This document shows positions 5,249-10,757 of a stretch of DNA of 10,757 bases, in pieces (position 1 is the first letter of the stretch; each line of letters begins with the position of its first letter). The translations under genes were made by a program, and so were the position numbers. The stretch comes from Streptomyces roseochromogenus subsp. oscitans DS 12.976. Its GTDB lineage: Bacteria; Actinomycetota; Actinomycetes; Streptomycetales; Streptomycetaceae. The DNA is taken from the NCBI RefSeq assembly GCF_000497445.1, contig NZ_CM002285.1:6189172-6199928 (forward strand). Reading direction: 5' to 3'. The notes under the pieces were generated by a model. It was not told the DNA's origin and did not search any database. It was given only the letters and a program-made list of their open reading frames with translations.

Positions 5249-6715
5249 ATGAGCACGCACCGGCGCAGGATCAGTGGCAGGAACAAGGCGATAGGCGGAA
5301 TCGTGGCCGCGGCCGTCGTCGGTGGGGGCGCGGTCCTGCTCACAGGCACCGCCAACGCCGCGGGCGTGAACGCCGCCTACACCAGGACCAGCGACTGGTC
5401 GACCGGCTACACCGGCCAGTACGTCGTCACCAACAACAGCGCCCAGCAGGAGAAGACCTGGACCCTGGAGTTCGACCTCCCGGCGGGCGCCAGGCTCAGC
5501 TCCCTGTGGAACGGCGAGTCGACCGTCAGCGGTTCGCACGTCACCGTGAAACCCGCGAAGTGGGACACCGCGGGCCTCGCCCCCGGCAAGTCGGTGACCG
5601 TCGGCTTCGTGGTCGACGGCAGCGGCGCCCCGACAGGCTGTCGTATCGACAACTCCCAGTGCTCCGCGGACGGCGGCGCCACCCCCGAGCCGAGCGGCCG
5701 GCCCACCGGGACCCAGTCGCCGGCCCCGACCGCCACCCCGAGCAAGAGCGCGACCCCCACCCCGAGCAAGAGCGCCACCCCGACCCCCACCTCCTCCCAG
5801 AGCACCGGCAGCGGAACCAAGTCCGCCGCGGGCTTCGCCCCGTACGTCGACACCTCCCTCTACCCGGCCTTCGACCTGGTGGGCGCGGCCGGCGCGACCG
5901 GCGTGAAGAACTACAACCTCGCCTTCATCACCGACGGCGGCGGCTGCACCCCCAAGTGGGGCGGCGTGACCGACCTGAGCAGCGACGCGGTGGCCCAGCA
6001 GATCGGCTCGCTGCGCGCCAAGGGCGGCGACGTCCGGGTCTCCTTCGGCGGCGCCTCCGGCTCCGAACTGGCCACCACGTGCTCCTCCGCCGACGCGCTG
6101 GCGGCGGCGTACGGCAAGGCGGTCGACGCGTTCAAGCTCACCAAGGTCGACTTCGACGTCGAGGGCGGGGCACTGCCGAACACGGCGGCGAACACCCTGC
6201 GGGCGAAGGCGATAGCGAAGCTCCAGGCACAGCACCCGGACCTGGACGTCTCCTTCACCCTCCCGGTGATGCCCGAGGGCCTCACCCAGGACGGCGTGAA
6301 CCTGCTGTCCAACGCCAGGTCCAACGGCGTGAAGATCTCCACCGTCAACATCATGGCGATGGACTACGGCTCCTCGTACAGCGGCGACATGGGCGACTAC
6401 GCCCAGCAGGCCGCGACGGCCACCCAGGCCCAGGTCAAGGGCGTCCTCGGACTGTCCGACTCCGCCGCCTGGAAGGCGGTCGCGGTCACCCCGATGATCG
6501 GCGTCAACGACGTCTCCACCGAAGTCTTCAAGGTGGCCGACGCCACCCAGCTGGCGGACTTCGCCAAGTCCAAGGGCCTCGGCGGTCTGTCGATGTGGTC
6601 CGCGGCCCGCGACAAGCAGTGCGACGGCGGCGCGAAGAACTCCGCCGACCCGACCTGCAGCTCGATCGTCCAGGACACGTACGCCTTCTCGAAGGCCTTC
6701 GCCGCCTTCAACTGA
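5249..6715 (+). CDS. Secreted chitinase: CBM2-like domain plus GH18 catalytic domain, 488 aa
   Basis: A signal peptide spans residues 1-37 (basic MSTHRRRISGRNK, hydrophobic core, cleavage after ANA). Residues 39-141 resemble a cellulose/chitin-binding CBM2 with exposed-type Trp50, Trp71, Trp88 and Trp106; the usual N-terminal Cys is absent and the only Cys pair is C131/C138. A Ser/Thr/Pro linker (143-191) contains ATPTPSKS repeats, visible as a 24-bp DNA repeat near 5735-5775. The GH18 domain (about 194-488) starts AAGFAPYVDTSLYPAFDL and resembles the Pyrococcus ChiA-like branch. The catalytic strand KVDFDVEGG has D301, D303 and acid E305; the first Asp of DxxDxDxE is Thr298, as I recall for this branch. 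MAMDYG (369-374) supplies the substrate Asp/Tyr. It should cleave beta-1,4-GlcNAc polymers outside the cell. A dre-like site and a candidate regulator site lie upstream; a strong terminator follows. Confidence 0.92.
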   Translation: MSTHRRRISGRNKAIGGIVAAAVVGGGAVLLTGTANAAGVNAAYTRTSDWSTGYTGQYVVTNNSAQQEKTWTLEFDLPAGARLSSLWNGESTVSGSHVTVKPAKWDTAGLAPGKSVTVGFVVDGSGAPTGCRIDNSQCSADGGATPEPSGRPTGTQSPAPTATPSKSATPTPSKSATPTPTSSQSTGSGTKSAAGFAPYVDTSLYPAFDLVGAAGATGVKNYNLAFITDGGGCTPKWGGVTDLSSDAVAQQIGSLRAKGGDVRVSFGGASGSELATTCSSADALAAAYGKAVDAFKLTKVDFDVEGGALPNTAANTLRAKAIAKLQAQHPDLDVSFTLPVMPEGLTQDGVNLLSNARSNGVKISTVNIMAMDYGSSYSGDMGDYAQQAATATQAQVKGVLGLSDSAAWKAVAVTPMIGVNDVSTEVFKVADATQLADFAKSKGLGGLSMWSAARDKQCDGGAKNSADPTCSSIVQDTYAFSKAFAAFN

Positions 6716-6730
6716 CGCCACCCCCCTGAA

Positions 6731-6763
6731 GGGGCGCGGCACCACGGTGGGGTGCCGCGCCCC
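6731..6763 (+). terminator. Strong hairpin terminator after the chitinase
   Basis: GGGGCGCGGCACC (6731-6743) pairs perfectly with GGTGCCGCGCCCC (6751-6763), a 13-bp stem with a 7-nt loop, 15 nt after the chitinase stop. No U-tract follows, as is common for Streptomyces terminators. The right arm lies close to the promoter of the next gene. Confidence 0.85.
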
Positions 6764-6766
6764 CGG

Positions 6767-6796
6767 TAGCATCGGTGCATCCGGTGGACGAGGGGG
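6767..6796 (+). promoter_or_regulatory. Candidate -10 and SD for the Trypco2 gene
   Basis: TAGCAT (6767-6772) fits the Streptomyces -10 pattern and would start RNA near 6779. GAGGGGG (6790-6796) ends 5 nt before GTG 6802 and decides that start over the in-frame GTG codons at 6775 and 6784. No clear -35 is seen. Confidence 0.45.
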
Positions 6797-6801
6797 TCGC
6801 A

Positions 6802-7113
6802 GTGATCGAACTGTCCGACATGATCCGCGAGTTGAGGGGACAGCTGACAACGGCCCTGGCAGACGGGGACGGACAGCTCGTGCGGTTCGAACTGGGACCG
6901 GTCGAGGTCGAGGCCACCGTCGCCGTCACCCGCGAGGCCGGCGCGGACGCCAAGGTGAGGCTGTGGGTCGTCGACGCGGGCGCCAACGGCAAGTACTCCC
7001 ACGCACAGACCCAGCGGATCAAGGTCACCCTGACCCCGAAGGCCGTGCCGGCGGACGGCAGCCCGGTCCGGCCCTTTCTGATCGCGGGCGGCGAGGTCGA
7101 CGGCGAGCGCTGA
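6802..7113 (+). CDS. Trypco2-family (trypsin-co-occurring domain 2) protein, 103 aa
   Basis: The GTG start at 6802 is set by the SD GAGGGGG and gives the usual family opening MIELSDMIRELRGQL. The domain covers residues 1-80: an N-terminal amphipathic helix (LSDMIRELRGQLTTALAD), two strands (VRFELGPVEVEATVAVTRE), then KVRLWVVDAG and a final QRIKVTLTPK strand. This helix-beta pattern is that of the Trypco2 domain, as remembered; I could not search. Such proteins are known from predicted NTP-dependent conflict systems, usually beside trypsin-like peptidases, CHAT or STAND NTPase effectors, where their exact role is not established. None of those partners is in this window. The gene lies alone between two terminators, followed by a start-less coding-like fragment. 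It is soluble, with no signal peptide. Function here: unknown. Confidence 0.75.
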   Translation: MIELSDMIRELRGQLTTALADGDGQLVRFELGPVEVEATVAVTREAGADAKVRLWVVDAGANGKYSHAQTQRIKVTLTPKAVPADGSPVRPFLIAGGEVDGER

Positions 7114-7282
7114 CCCGGGTCTTCGGCCGGAGCGGATCGCCGAGATCACCGTCAGCCACCACCGCGCCGACGGCCCCGGCCGCCTCGCCGCGAGCCACGT
7201 GGACCGCTGGGCCGAAGGCCTGGACATGGTGGAACGATCCGCTCTGGAAGAACTGCTCGCCCGCCTGGGGCTGAACGAGTGA
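7082..7282 (+). pseudogene. Coding-like remnant without a start codon, possible frameshifted or truncated gene
   Basis: A frame open from 7082 to TGA 7280-7282 has Streptomyces codon bias, almost all G/C in third positions from about 7115 on, while the other two forward frames do not. The product reads GLRPERIAEITVSHHRADGP, then GRLAASHVDRWAEGLDM and ERSALEELLARLGLNE, which looks like a real protein C-terminus. No ATG, GTG or TTG occurs before GTG 7199; a start there would leave 27 residues. The frame is +1 relative to the Trypco2 gene, which ends at 7113. It may be the end of a lost Trypco2 partner, a frameshifted extension of the Trypco2 protein, or use a rare start codon. I do not recognise the family. 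Confidence 0.45.
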
Positions 7283-7289
7283 CGACAGC

Positions 7290-7313
7290 GCGGCACCGAA
7301 CCCGAGGTGCCGC
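7290..7313. terminator. Hairpin terminator between convergent genes
   Basis: GCGGCACC (7290-7297) pairs perfectly with GGTGCCGC (7306-7313) across an 8-nt loop. It lies just after the remnant stop (7282) and just before the stop of the convergent bglC (7330), so it could serve both strands. Its arms are identical to the inner part of the terminator at 6731-6763. Confidence 0.7.
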
Positions 7314-7329
7314 CCCGCCCCTCCGCCCC

Positions 7330-8754
7330 TCACTCCGTCGGCAACACCCCCGTCCGAGCCGCCTCCCCATACCACCGCGCACTCGACTTGGGCGTCCGCT
7401 GCAACGTCCCGTAGTCCACGTACACCGCCCCGAACCGCTTCCCGTAGCCGTACGCCCACTCGAAGTTGTCCATCAGGGACCACAGGTAGTAGCCGCGCAC
7501 ATCGGCGCCGTCGGTGATGGCCCGGCGGACCGCCGACAGATGGCCGCGCAGGTACGCGATGCGCTCGGGATCGTGGACGCGGCCGTCGGGGTCGGGTTTG
7601 TCGTCGTAGGCCGCGCCGTTCTCCGTCACGTACAGCGGCAGGCCCGGTGCCTCCCTCGTGTACCGCATGACCAGGTCGTACAGGCCCGTCGGATCGATCG
7701 TCCAGCCCATCTCCGTGCGCTCGCCCGGCGTCTGGTGGAACCGTACGTCGTCGGCGCCCGGCCAGGGTGAGTGGTCGCTGGCGCCGTGGCCGTCCGCCCT
7801 CGGGCCCTCGGCCTTCCCCGGCGCGGCGGACACCAGGGACGGGGTGTAGTAGTTCAGGCCCAGCGCGTCCAGTGGGACGTTGATCGTGCGGGTGTCGCCG
7901 TCGTGGACGTACGACCAGTCGGTGATCGGCGAGGTCGACTCCAGCAGCGACGACGGGTACGCCCCGTGCAGCAGCGGGCCGTGGAAGATCCCGTTGGCCA
8001 GGTCGTCGATCCGGCGGGCCGCCGCGATATCGGCCGGGTCCTGGGAAAGCGGCCGTACCACCGAGGAGTTGAGACTGACCGCGATCTCGTTGCGGGCCGG
8101 CATCACGGAGCGCAGCGCCGAAGTCGCCAGGCCATGGGCGAGGTTGAGGTGATGGGCCGCGCGCAGGGCGGCCTCCGGGTCGGTACGGCCCGGGGCGTGC
8201 ACACCGGAGCCGTAGCCCAGGAAGGCGCTGCACCAGGGCTCGTTGAGGGTGATCCACTGCTCCACCCGGTCGCCCAGCGCCTCGCCGGCCAGCTGTGCGT
8301 ACTCGGCGAACCGGAACGCGGTGTCCCGCTGCGGCCAGCCGCCCGTGTCCTCCAGTTCCTGCGGCAGGTCCCAGTGGTAGAGGGTGAGGGTCGGCTTGAT
8401 GCCGTGTGCCAGCAGCTCGTCCACCAGGCGGCGGTAGAAGTCCAGGCCGCGCTGGACCGCCGGGCCCCGGCCCGTCGGCTGCACCCGGGGCCAGGAGACC
8501 GAGAAGCGGTACGCGTTCATGCCCAGCTCGGCCATCAGCGCCACGTCGTCGCGGTAGCGGTGGTAGTGGTCGACGGCGATGTCACCGGTCTCACCGCCGG
8601 CCGTCCTGCCCGGCGTATGGCTGAAGGTGTCCCAGATCGAGGGCGTACGGCCGTCCTCCCGCACCGCTCCCTCGATCTGGTAGGCGGAGGTCGCGGTGCC
8701 CCAGAGGAAGGCGGGGGGAAAGGCCACGGGGGAGGGGGAAACGGAATCAGGCAT
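7330..8754 (-). CDS. bglC: GH1 beta-glucosidase (cellobiose/cello-oligosaccharide hydrolase), 474 aa
   Basis: Family GH1 hallmarks are complete: N-terminal [14 protein letters not shown] (16-29) with Q26, H127-W128, acid/base E172 in TLNEP (169-173), nucleophile E378 in YVTENG (375-380), and the substrate-binding [14 protein letters not shown] (429-442). The length is normal, and there is no signal peptide, so it acts in the cytoplasm. It lies downstream of the CebF/CebG permeases in the order known for Streptomyces cebEFG-bglC, where the enzyme splits imported cellobiose and cello-oligosaccharides to glucose. ATG 8754 is used; the SD GGGAG is inside a CebR-type operator that ends on the first base of the start codon. 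A hairpin separates it from cebG, so it probably has its own promoter under CebR. Removing the CebR inducer is a known second role of BglC in S. scabiei. Confidence 0.93.
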   Translation of the reverse strand: MPDSVSPSPVAFPPAFLWGTATSAYQIEGAVREDGRTPSIWDTFSHTPGRTAGGETGDIAVDHYHRYRDDVALMAELGMNAYRFSVSWPRVQPTGRGPAVQRGLDFYRRLVDELLAHGIKPTLTLYHWDLPQELEDTGGWPQRDTAFRFAEYAQLAGEALGDRVEQWITLNEPWCSAFLGYGSGVHAPGRTDPEAALRAAHHLNLAHGLATSALRSVMPARNEIAVSLNSSVVRPLSQDPADIAAARRIDDLANGIFHGPLLHGAYPSSLLESTSPITDWSYVHDGDTRTINVPLDALGLNYYTPSLVSAAPGKAEGPRADGHGASDHSPWPGADDVRFHQTPGERTEMGWTIDPTGLYDLVMRYTREAPGLPLYVTENGAAYDDKPDPDGRVHDPERIAYLRGHLSAVRRAITDGADVRGYYLWSLMDNFEWAYGYGKRFGAVYVDYGTLQRTPKSSARWYGEAARTGVLPTE

Positions 8755-8767
8755 GGAAGCGCTCCCA
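8754..8767. promoter_or_regulatory. CebR operator overlapping the bglC SD and start
   Basis: TGGAAGCGCTCCCA (plus strand) differs at one position from the palindromic CebR box TGGGAGCGCTCCCA. On the coding (minus) strand it reads TGGGAGCGCTTCCA; GGGAG is the only credible SD and the last A is the A of ATG. CebR is the known LacI-family repressor of cellobiose use in Streptomyces, released by cellobiose or cellotriose. Bound here it would block transcript initiation or early elongation. Confidence 0.85.
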
Positions 8768-8808
8768 TCTAGGTCGTAGGAGACCCAGGAAAGGGGTGGG
8801 GAGAGGAG

Positions 8809-8836
8809 AGGGGCCGGGTGGCGGTGCCCGGCCCCT
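8809..8836 (-). terminator. Hairpin terminator between cebG and bglC
   Basis: AGGGGCCGGG (8809-8818) pairs perfectly with CCCGGCCCCT (8827-8836), a 10-bp stem with an 8-nt loop, about 60 nt after the cebG stop. On the minus strand it is followed by a pyrimidine run (CTCTCC). It should end or reduce cebEFG transcription before bglC. Confidence 0.75.
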
Positions 8837-8843
8837 TTTCAGC

Positions 8844-8908
8844 GGCGGTCAGCCCTTGTCAGTTCAGCCGGCGGTCAGCCCATGCCGGCCGGCGATCAGC
8901 CCTTGATC
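8844..8908. repeat. Short degenerate repeats spanning the cebG stop codon
   Basis: GGC(G/A)(G/A)TCAGCCC occurs three times: GGCGGTCAGCCCTTGTC (8844-8860), GGCGGTCAGCCCATG (8870-8884) and GGCGATCAGCCCTTGATC (8891-8908). On the coding strand the last one is the end of cebG (Lys-Gly-stop), so the others are copies of the gene's 3' end; the first copy past the stop repeats Gly-stop in frame. Unit spacing is 21 and 26 bp. Confidence 0.65.
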
Positions 8909-9789
8909 GCCCCCTGCATGATCCCGCCCACGATCTGCTTGCCGAACAGCAGGAAGGCGAAGAGCAGCGGCAGTGTGCCGAGCAGCGCACCCGCCATGAT
9001 CACCGCCTGGTCCGGGACATAGCCGGTGCCGAGCGAGTTCAGGGCCACCTGTACGGTCGGGTTCTGCTGGTTCAGGGCGATGATCGGCCACAGGAAGTCG
9101 TTCCAGGCGAACACGAACGTCAGCAGGCCGAGCACCGCCATGGCCGGACGCGCGGCCGGGAAGACCACGTGCCAGACGACCCGCAGGCTGCTCGCCCCGT
9201 CCACCCGGGCCGCCTCGATCAGTTCGGCCGGCAGCGCCTGCACCAGGTACTGCCGCATGAAGAACGTACCGAAGGCGGTGACGAGACTCGGCAGGATCAC
9301 CGTCTGCAACTGATTCGACCAGCCGAGGTCCGACATCCACAAGTACAGCGGTACGACGGCCAGTTGCGGCGGGATCATCATCGTGCCGATGGTGAGCAGC
9401 AACAGCAGGTTGGAGAAGCGGAAGCGCAGCTTGGCGAAGGCGAAGCCGGCCAGCGTGGCGAACAGCACCGTGCTCACGGTGATCGTGCCCGCCACGATCA
9501 CCGAGTTGAGCATCGCGGTGCCCAGCCCCGCCTGCTCCCAGGCGCTCCGCAGGTTCTTGAAAAGGTTGCCGCCGAACCACAGCGGCGGCGGGGTCTCGGC
9601 CAGGCGCCGGTCGGTACGGGAGGCGGCAATGGCCGTCCACACCAGCGGGGCGAGGGAGACGAGGGCGAAGACGGTCAGGACGACGTAGGTCACCGGGCCC
9701 GCGTGCAGCTGCTTGCCCGCGCCCGTCACCCGGCGAGGCCTGACCTTCGCAGCCCTCGCCGCGGGCGGCGTCAGTTCACTGGTCGTCAT
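8896..9789 (-). CDS. cebG: Cello-oligosaccharide ABC transporter permease CebG, 297 aa
   Basis: This is an inner-membrane permease of the MalG type. ATG 9789 overlaps the cebF stop (ATGA, 9789-9786) and has the SD GAGGAAG 5 nt upstream. About six membrane segments are seen, near residues 33-55, 92-116, 127-150, 163-183, 215-236 and 264-285. The cytoplasmic EAA loop that docks the ATPase is ELIEAARVDGASSLRVVWHV (189-208). A basic cytoplasmic tail (RAAKVRPRRVTGAGK) precedes TM1. Together with CebF and the lipoprotein CebE (outside the window) it imports cellobiose and cellotriose; in Streptomyces the ATPase is the shared MsiK, encoded elsewhere, and no ATPase gene is present here. Identification rests on the permease fold plus the bglC neighbourhood and CebR box. 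Its 3' end is duplicated in short repeats. Confidence 0.88.
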   Translation of the reverse strand: MTTSELTPPAARAAKVRPRRVTGAGKQLHAGPVTYVVLTVFALVSLAPLVWTAIAASRTDRRLAETPPPLWFGGNLFKNLRSAWEQAGLGTAMLNSVIVAGTITVSTVLFATLAGFAFAKLRFRFSNLLLLLTIGTMMIPPQLAVVPLYLWMSDLGWSNQLQTVILPSLVTAFGTFFMRQYLVQALPAELIEAARVDGASSLRVVWHVVFPAARPAMAVLGLLTFVFAWNDFLWPIIALNQQNPTVQVALNSLGTGYVPDQAVIMAGALLGTLPLLFAFLLFGKQIVGGIMQGAIKG

Positions 9790-10757
9790 GGGGACTTCCT
9801 CAGCCGTCGGGTGAGCAACAGATTGACCGCGGCGACGACCAGCAGGATCAGGAACATCGACCAGGCGATCGCGGACGCCTTGCCGAGGTTGCCGATGATC
9901 CAGCCCTGGTCGTACATGTACAGACCGAGCGTCTGGTACTGGTGCTCGGAACCGCCCTTGGACCCGCTGACCCCACCGAACAGCAGCGGCTCTCCGAAGA
10001 GTTGCGTCGCGCCGATCGTGGAGACAACGACCGTGAACAGGATGGTGGGCCGCAGCTGCGGGATCGTCACATGCCGGAACTGCTGCCAGCGGTTCGCGCC
10101 GTCGATCGCCGCCGACTCGTAGAGGTCGGTCGGGATCGCCTGCATCGCCGCCAGATAGATCAGCGCGTTGTAGCCGGTCCAGCGCCAGATCACGATCGAC
10201 GACACCGCGCACCGCGAACCCCAGTCGGACTCCCGCCAGTTGACGGGATCCGCTCCGAAGAAGTGCAGGATCCAGTTGACCATGCCGCCGTCCCACGAAT
10301 ACAGCAGCGTGAACACCAGGGTCGCGGCGGCCACGGAGGTGGCGTACGGCGTCAGCATCACCACCCGCCACGCGGTCGAGCCCCGCAGCCGGTAGTTCAG
10401 CAGATGCGCCAGCCCGAGCGCGGCCAGCAGCTGCGGCACGGTCGAGATGACGCCGATGGTCAGGGTGTTCCGCAGCGCGTTCCAGAAGAAGTCCGAGGAC
10501 CACAGGTTCTTGTAGTTGTCCAGGCCCGCCCAGCTCTGGTGGTCCAGCGCGGACAGCTGCACATGGTGCAGCGAGTACCAGGCCGTGTAGAGCAGCGGGA
10601 CCAGTGTGAACGCCGCGAACAGGACGAAGAACGGGGACACGAACGCATACGGCGACGCCTTCATGTCCCAGCGGTACAGCCGGCTGCGCCAGGAGCCCGC
10701 GCCCGCCGGCGCACCGCGACCGTGAGCGCCCCGCGCCGCGCCCGGCGAGCTGCCGGG
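9786..10757 (-). CDS. cebF: Cello-oligosaccharide ABC transporter permease CebF (5' end beyond the window)
   Basis: A MalF-type permease. The frame is open to the right edge with 323 residues visible. The in-window ATG 10664 (MKASPYAFVSPFF) has no SD, and the 31 codons before it (ending SWRSRLYRWD) keep Streptomyces codon bias and hold no start codon, so the true start is most likely outside. Counting from ATG 10664, membrane segments lie near 6-28, 66-90, 100-122, 153-173, 205-226 and 265-286. The EAA loop is LYESAAIDGANRWQQFRHVT (181-200), with the Gly of the motif at 189. It overlaps cebG by 4 bp and acts with it as the heterodimeric channel for cellobiose/cellotriose uptake driven by MsiK. 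Upstream cebE and the divergent cebR are expected just outside the window. Confidence 0.88.
   Translation of the reverse strand, partial: PGSSPGAARGAHGRGAPAGAGSWRSRLYRWDMKASPYAFVSPFFVLFAAFTLVPLLYTAWYSLHHVQLSALDHQSWAGLDNYKNLWSSDFFWNALRNTLTIGVISTVPQLLAALGLAHLLNYRLRGSTAWRVVMLTPYATSVAAATLVFTLLYSWDGGMVNWILHFFGADPVNWRESDWGSRCAVSSIVIWRWTGYNALIYLAAMQAIPTDLYESAAIDGANRWQQFRHVTIPQLRPTILFTVVVSTIGATQLFGEPLLFGGVSGSKGGSEHQYQTLGLYMYDQGWIIGNLGKASAIAWSMFLILLVVAAVNLLLTRRLRKSP

Noticed and set aside
4675..6729. Plus-strand frame of 684 codons covering kinase end and chitinase
   Set aside because: It is the shifted frame of two real genes, Arg-rich, and crosses a stop, a dre site and a promoter region.
5198..6850. 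Long minus-strand open frame (550 codons) opposite the chitinase
   Set aside because: Gly/Val/Arg-rich sequence without domains, opposite a gene with signal peptide, CBM and catalytic motifs. It would also run through the terminator hairpin.
8818..10122. Long plus-strand open frame (434 codons) opposite cebG/cebF
   Set aside because: It is the antisense shadow of two clear permease genes; composition is Arg/His/Gln-rich low complexity and there is no SD or family resemblance. Long antisense frames are routine in high-GC DNA.

Overview
The window is high-GC actinobacterial DNA and almost certainly Streptomyces chromosome. Third codon positions are nearly all G or C, Shine-Dalgarno (SD) sequences are short, and GC-rich hairpins act as terminators. 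It also carries the cellobiose-uptake/beta-glucosidase cluster (cebFG-bglC) with a CebR-type operator, a DasR-like dre site upstream of a chitinase, and a typical Streptomyces dispersed intergenic repeat. No transposase, integrase, tRNA, rRNA or CRISPR was seen.

Left part (1-2403): the N-terminal part of an HTH regulator on the minus strand runs off the left edge. It is divergent from a 140-aa hypothetical protein on the plus strand. That gene is followed by 27-bp tandem repeats that begin in its last codons. Next comes a stand-alone class I methyltransferase-like protein of the spermidine-synthase fold. A long imperfect intergenic repeat with AGGGGC/GCCCCT ends fills the gap before the next, convergent gene.

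Middle part (2404-6763): a membrane-anchored exported protein (minus) is divergent from an OmpR-family response regulator and its ATGA-overlapping sensor kinase. A secreted chitinase (CBM2-like domain, Ser/Thr/Pro linker, GH18 catalytic domain) follows. The DNA between kinase and chitinase holds a near-consensus DasR site, overlapping the last kinase codons, and a pair of CC(T/C)TAAG half-sites 11 bp apart. The layout suggests that the chitinase is controlled both by GlcNAc (DasR) and by an envelope two-component signal, possibly the adjacent one.

Right part (6764-10757): a small Trypco2-family protein, normally linked to trypsin-like or NTPase conflict systems, is followed by a coding-like stretch with no plausible start, and then a terminator. 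The minus strand then carries cebF (running off the right edge), cebG and bglC. The two permeases import cello-oligosaccharides and the GH1 enzyme cleaves them in the cytoplasm. A strong hairpin lies between cebG and bglC, and a CebR box covers the bglC SD and first base, so bglC appears to have its own repressed promoter.

The window therefore combines polysaccharide use (chitin and cellulose breakdown products) with envelope and nutrient signalling. The points most worth a second look are the double control of the chitinase, the orphan Trypco2 unit with its start-less remnant, and two separate cases of short tandem repeats spanning a stop codon.
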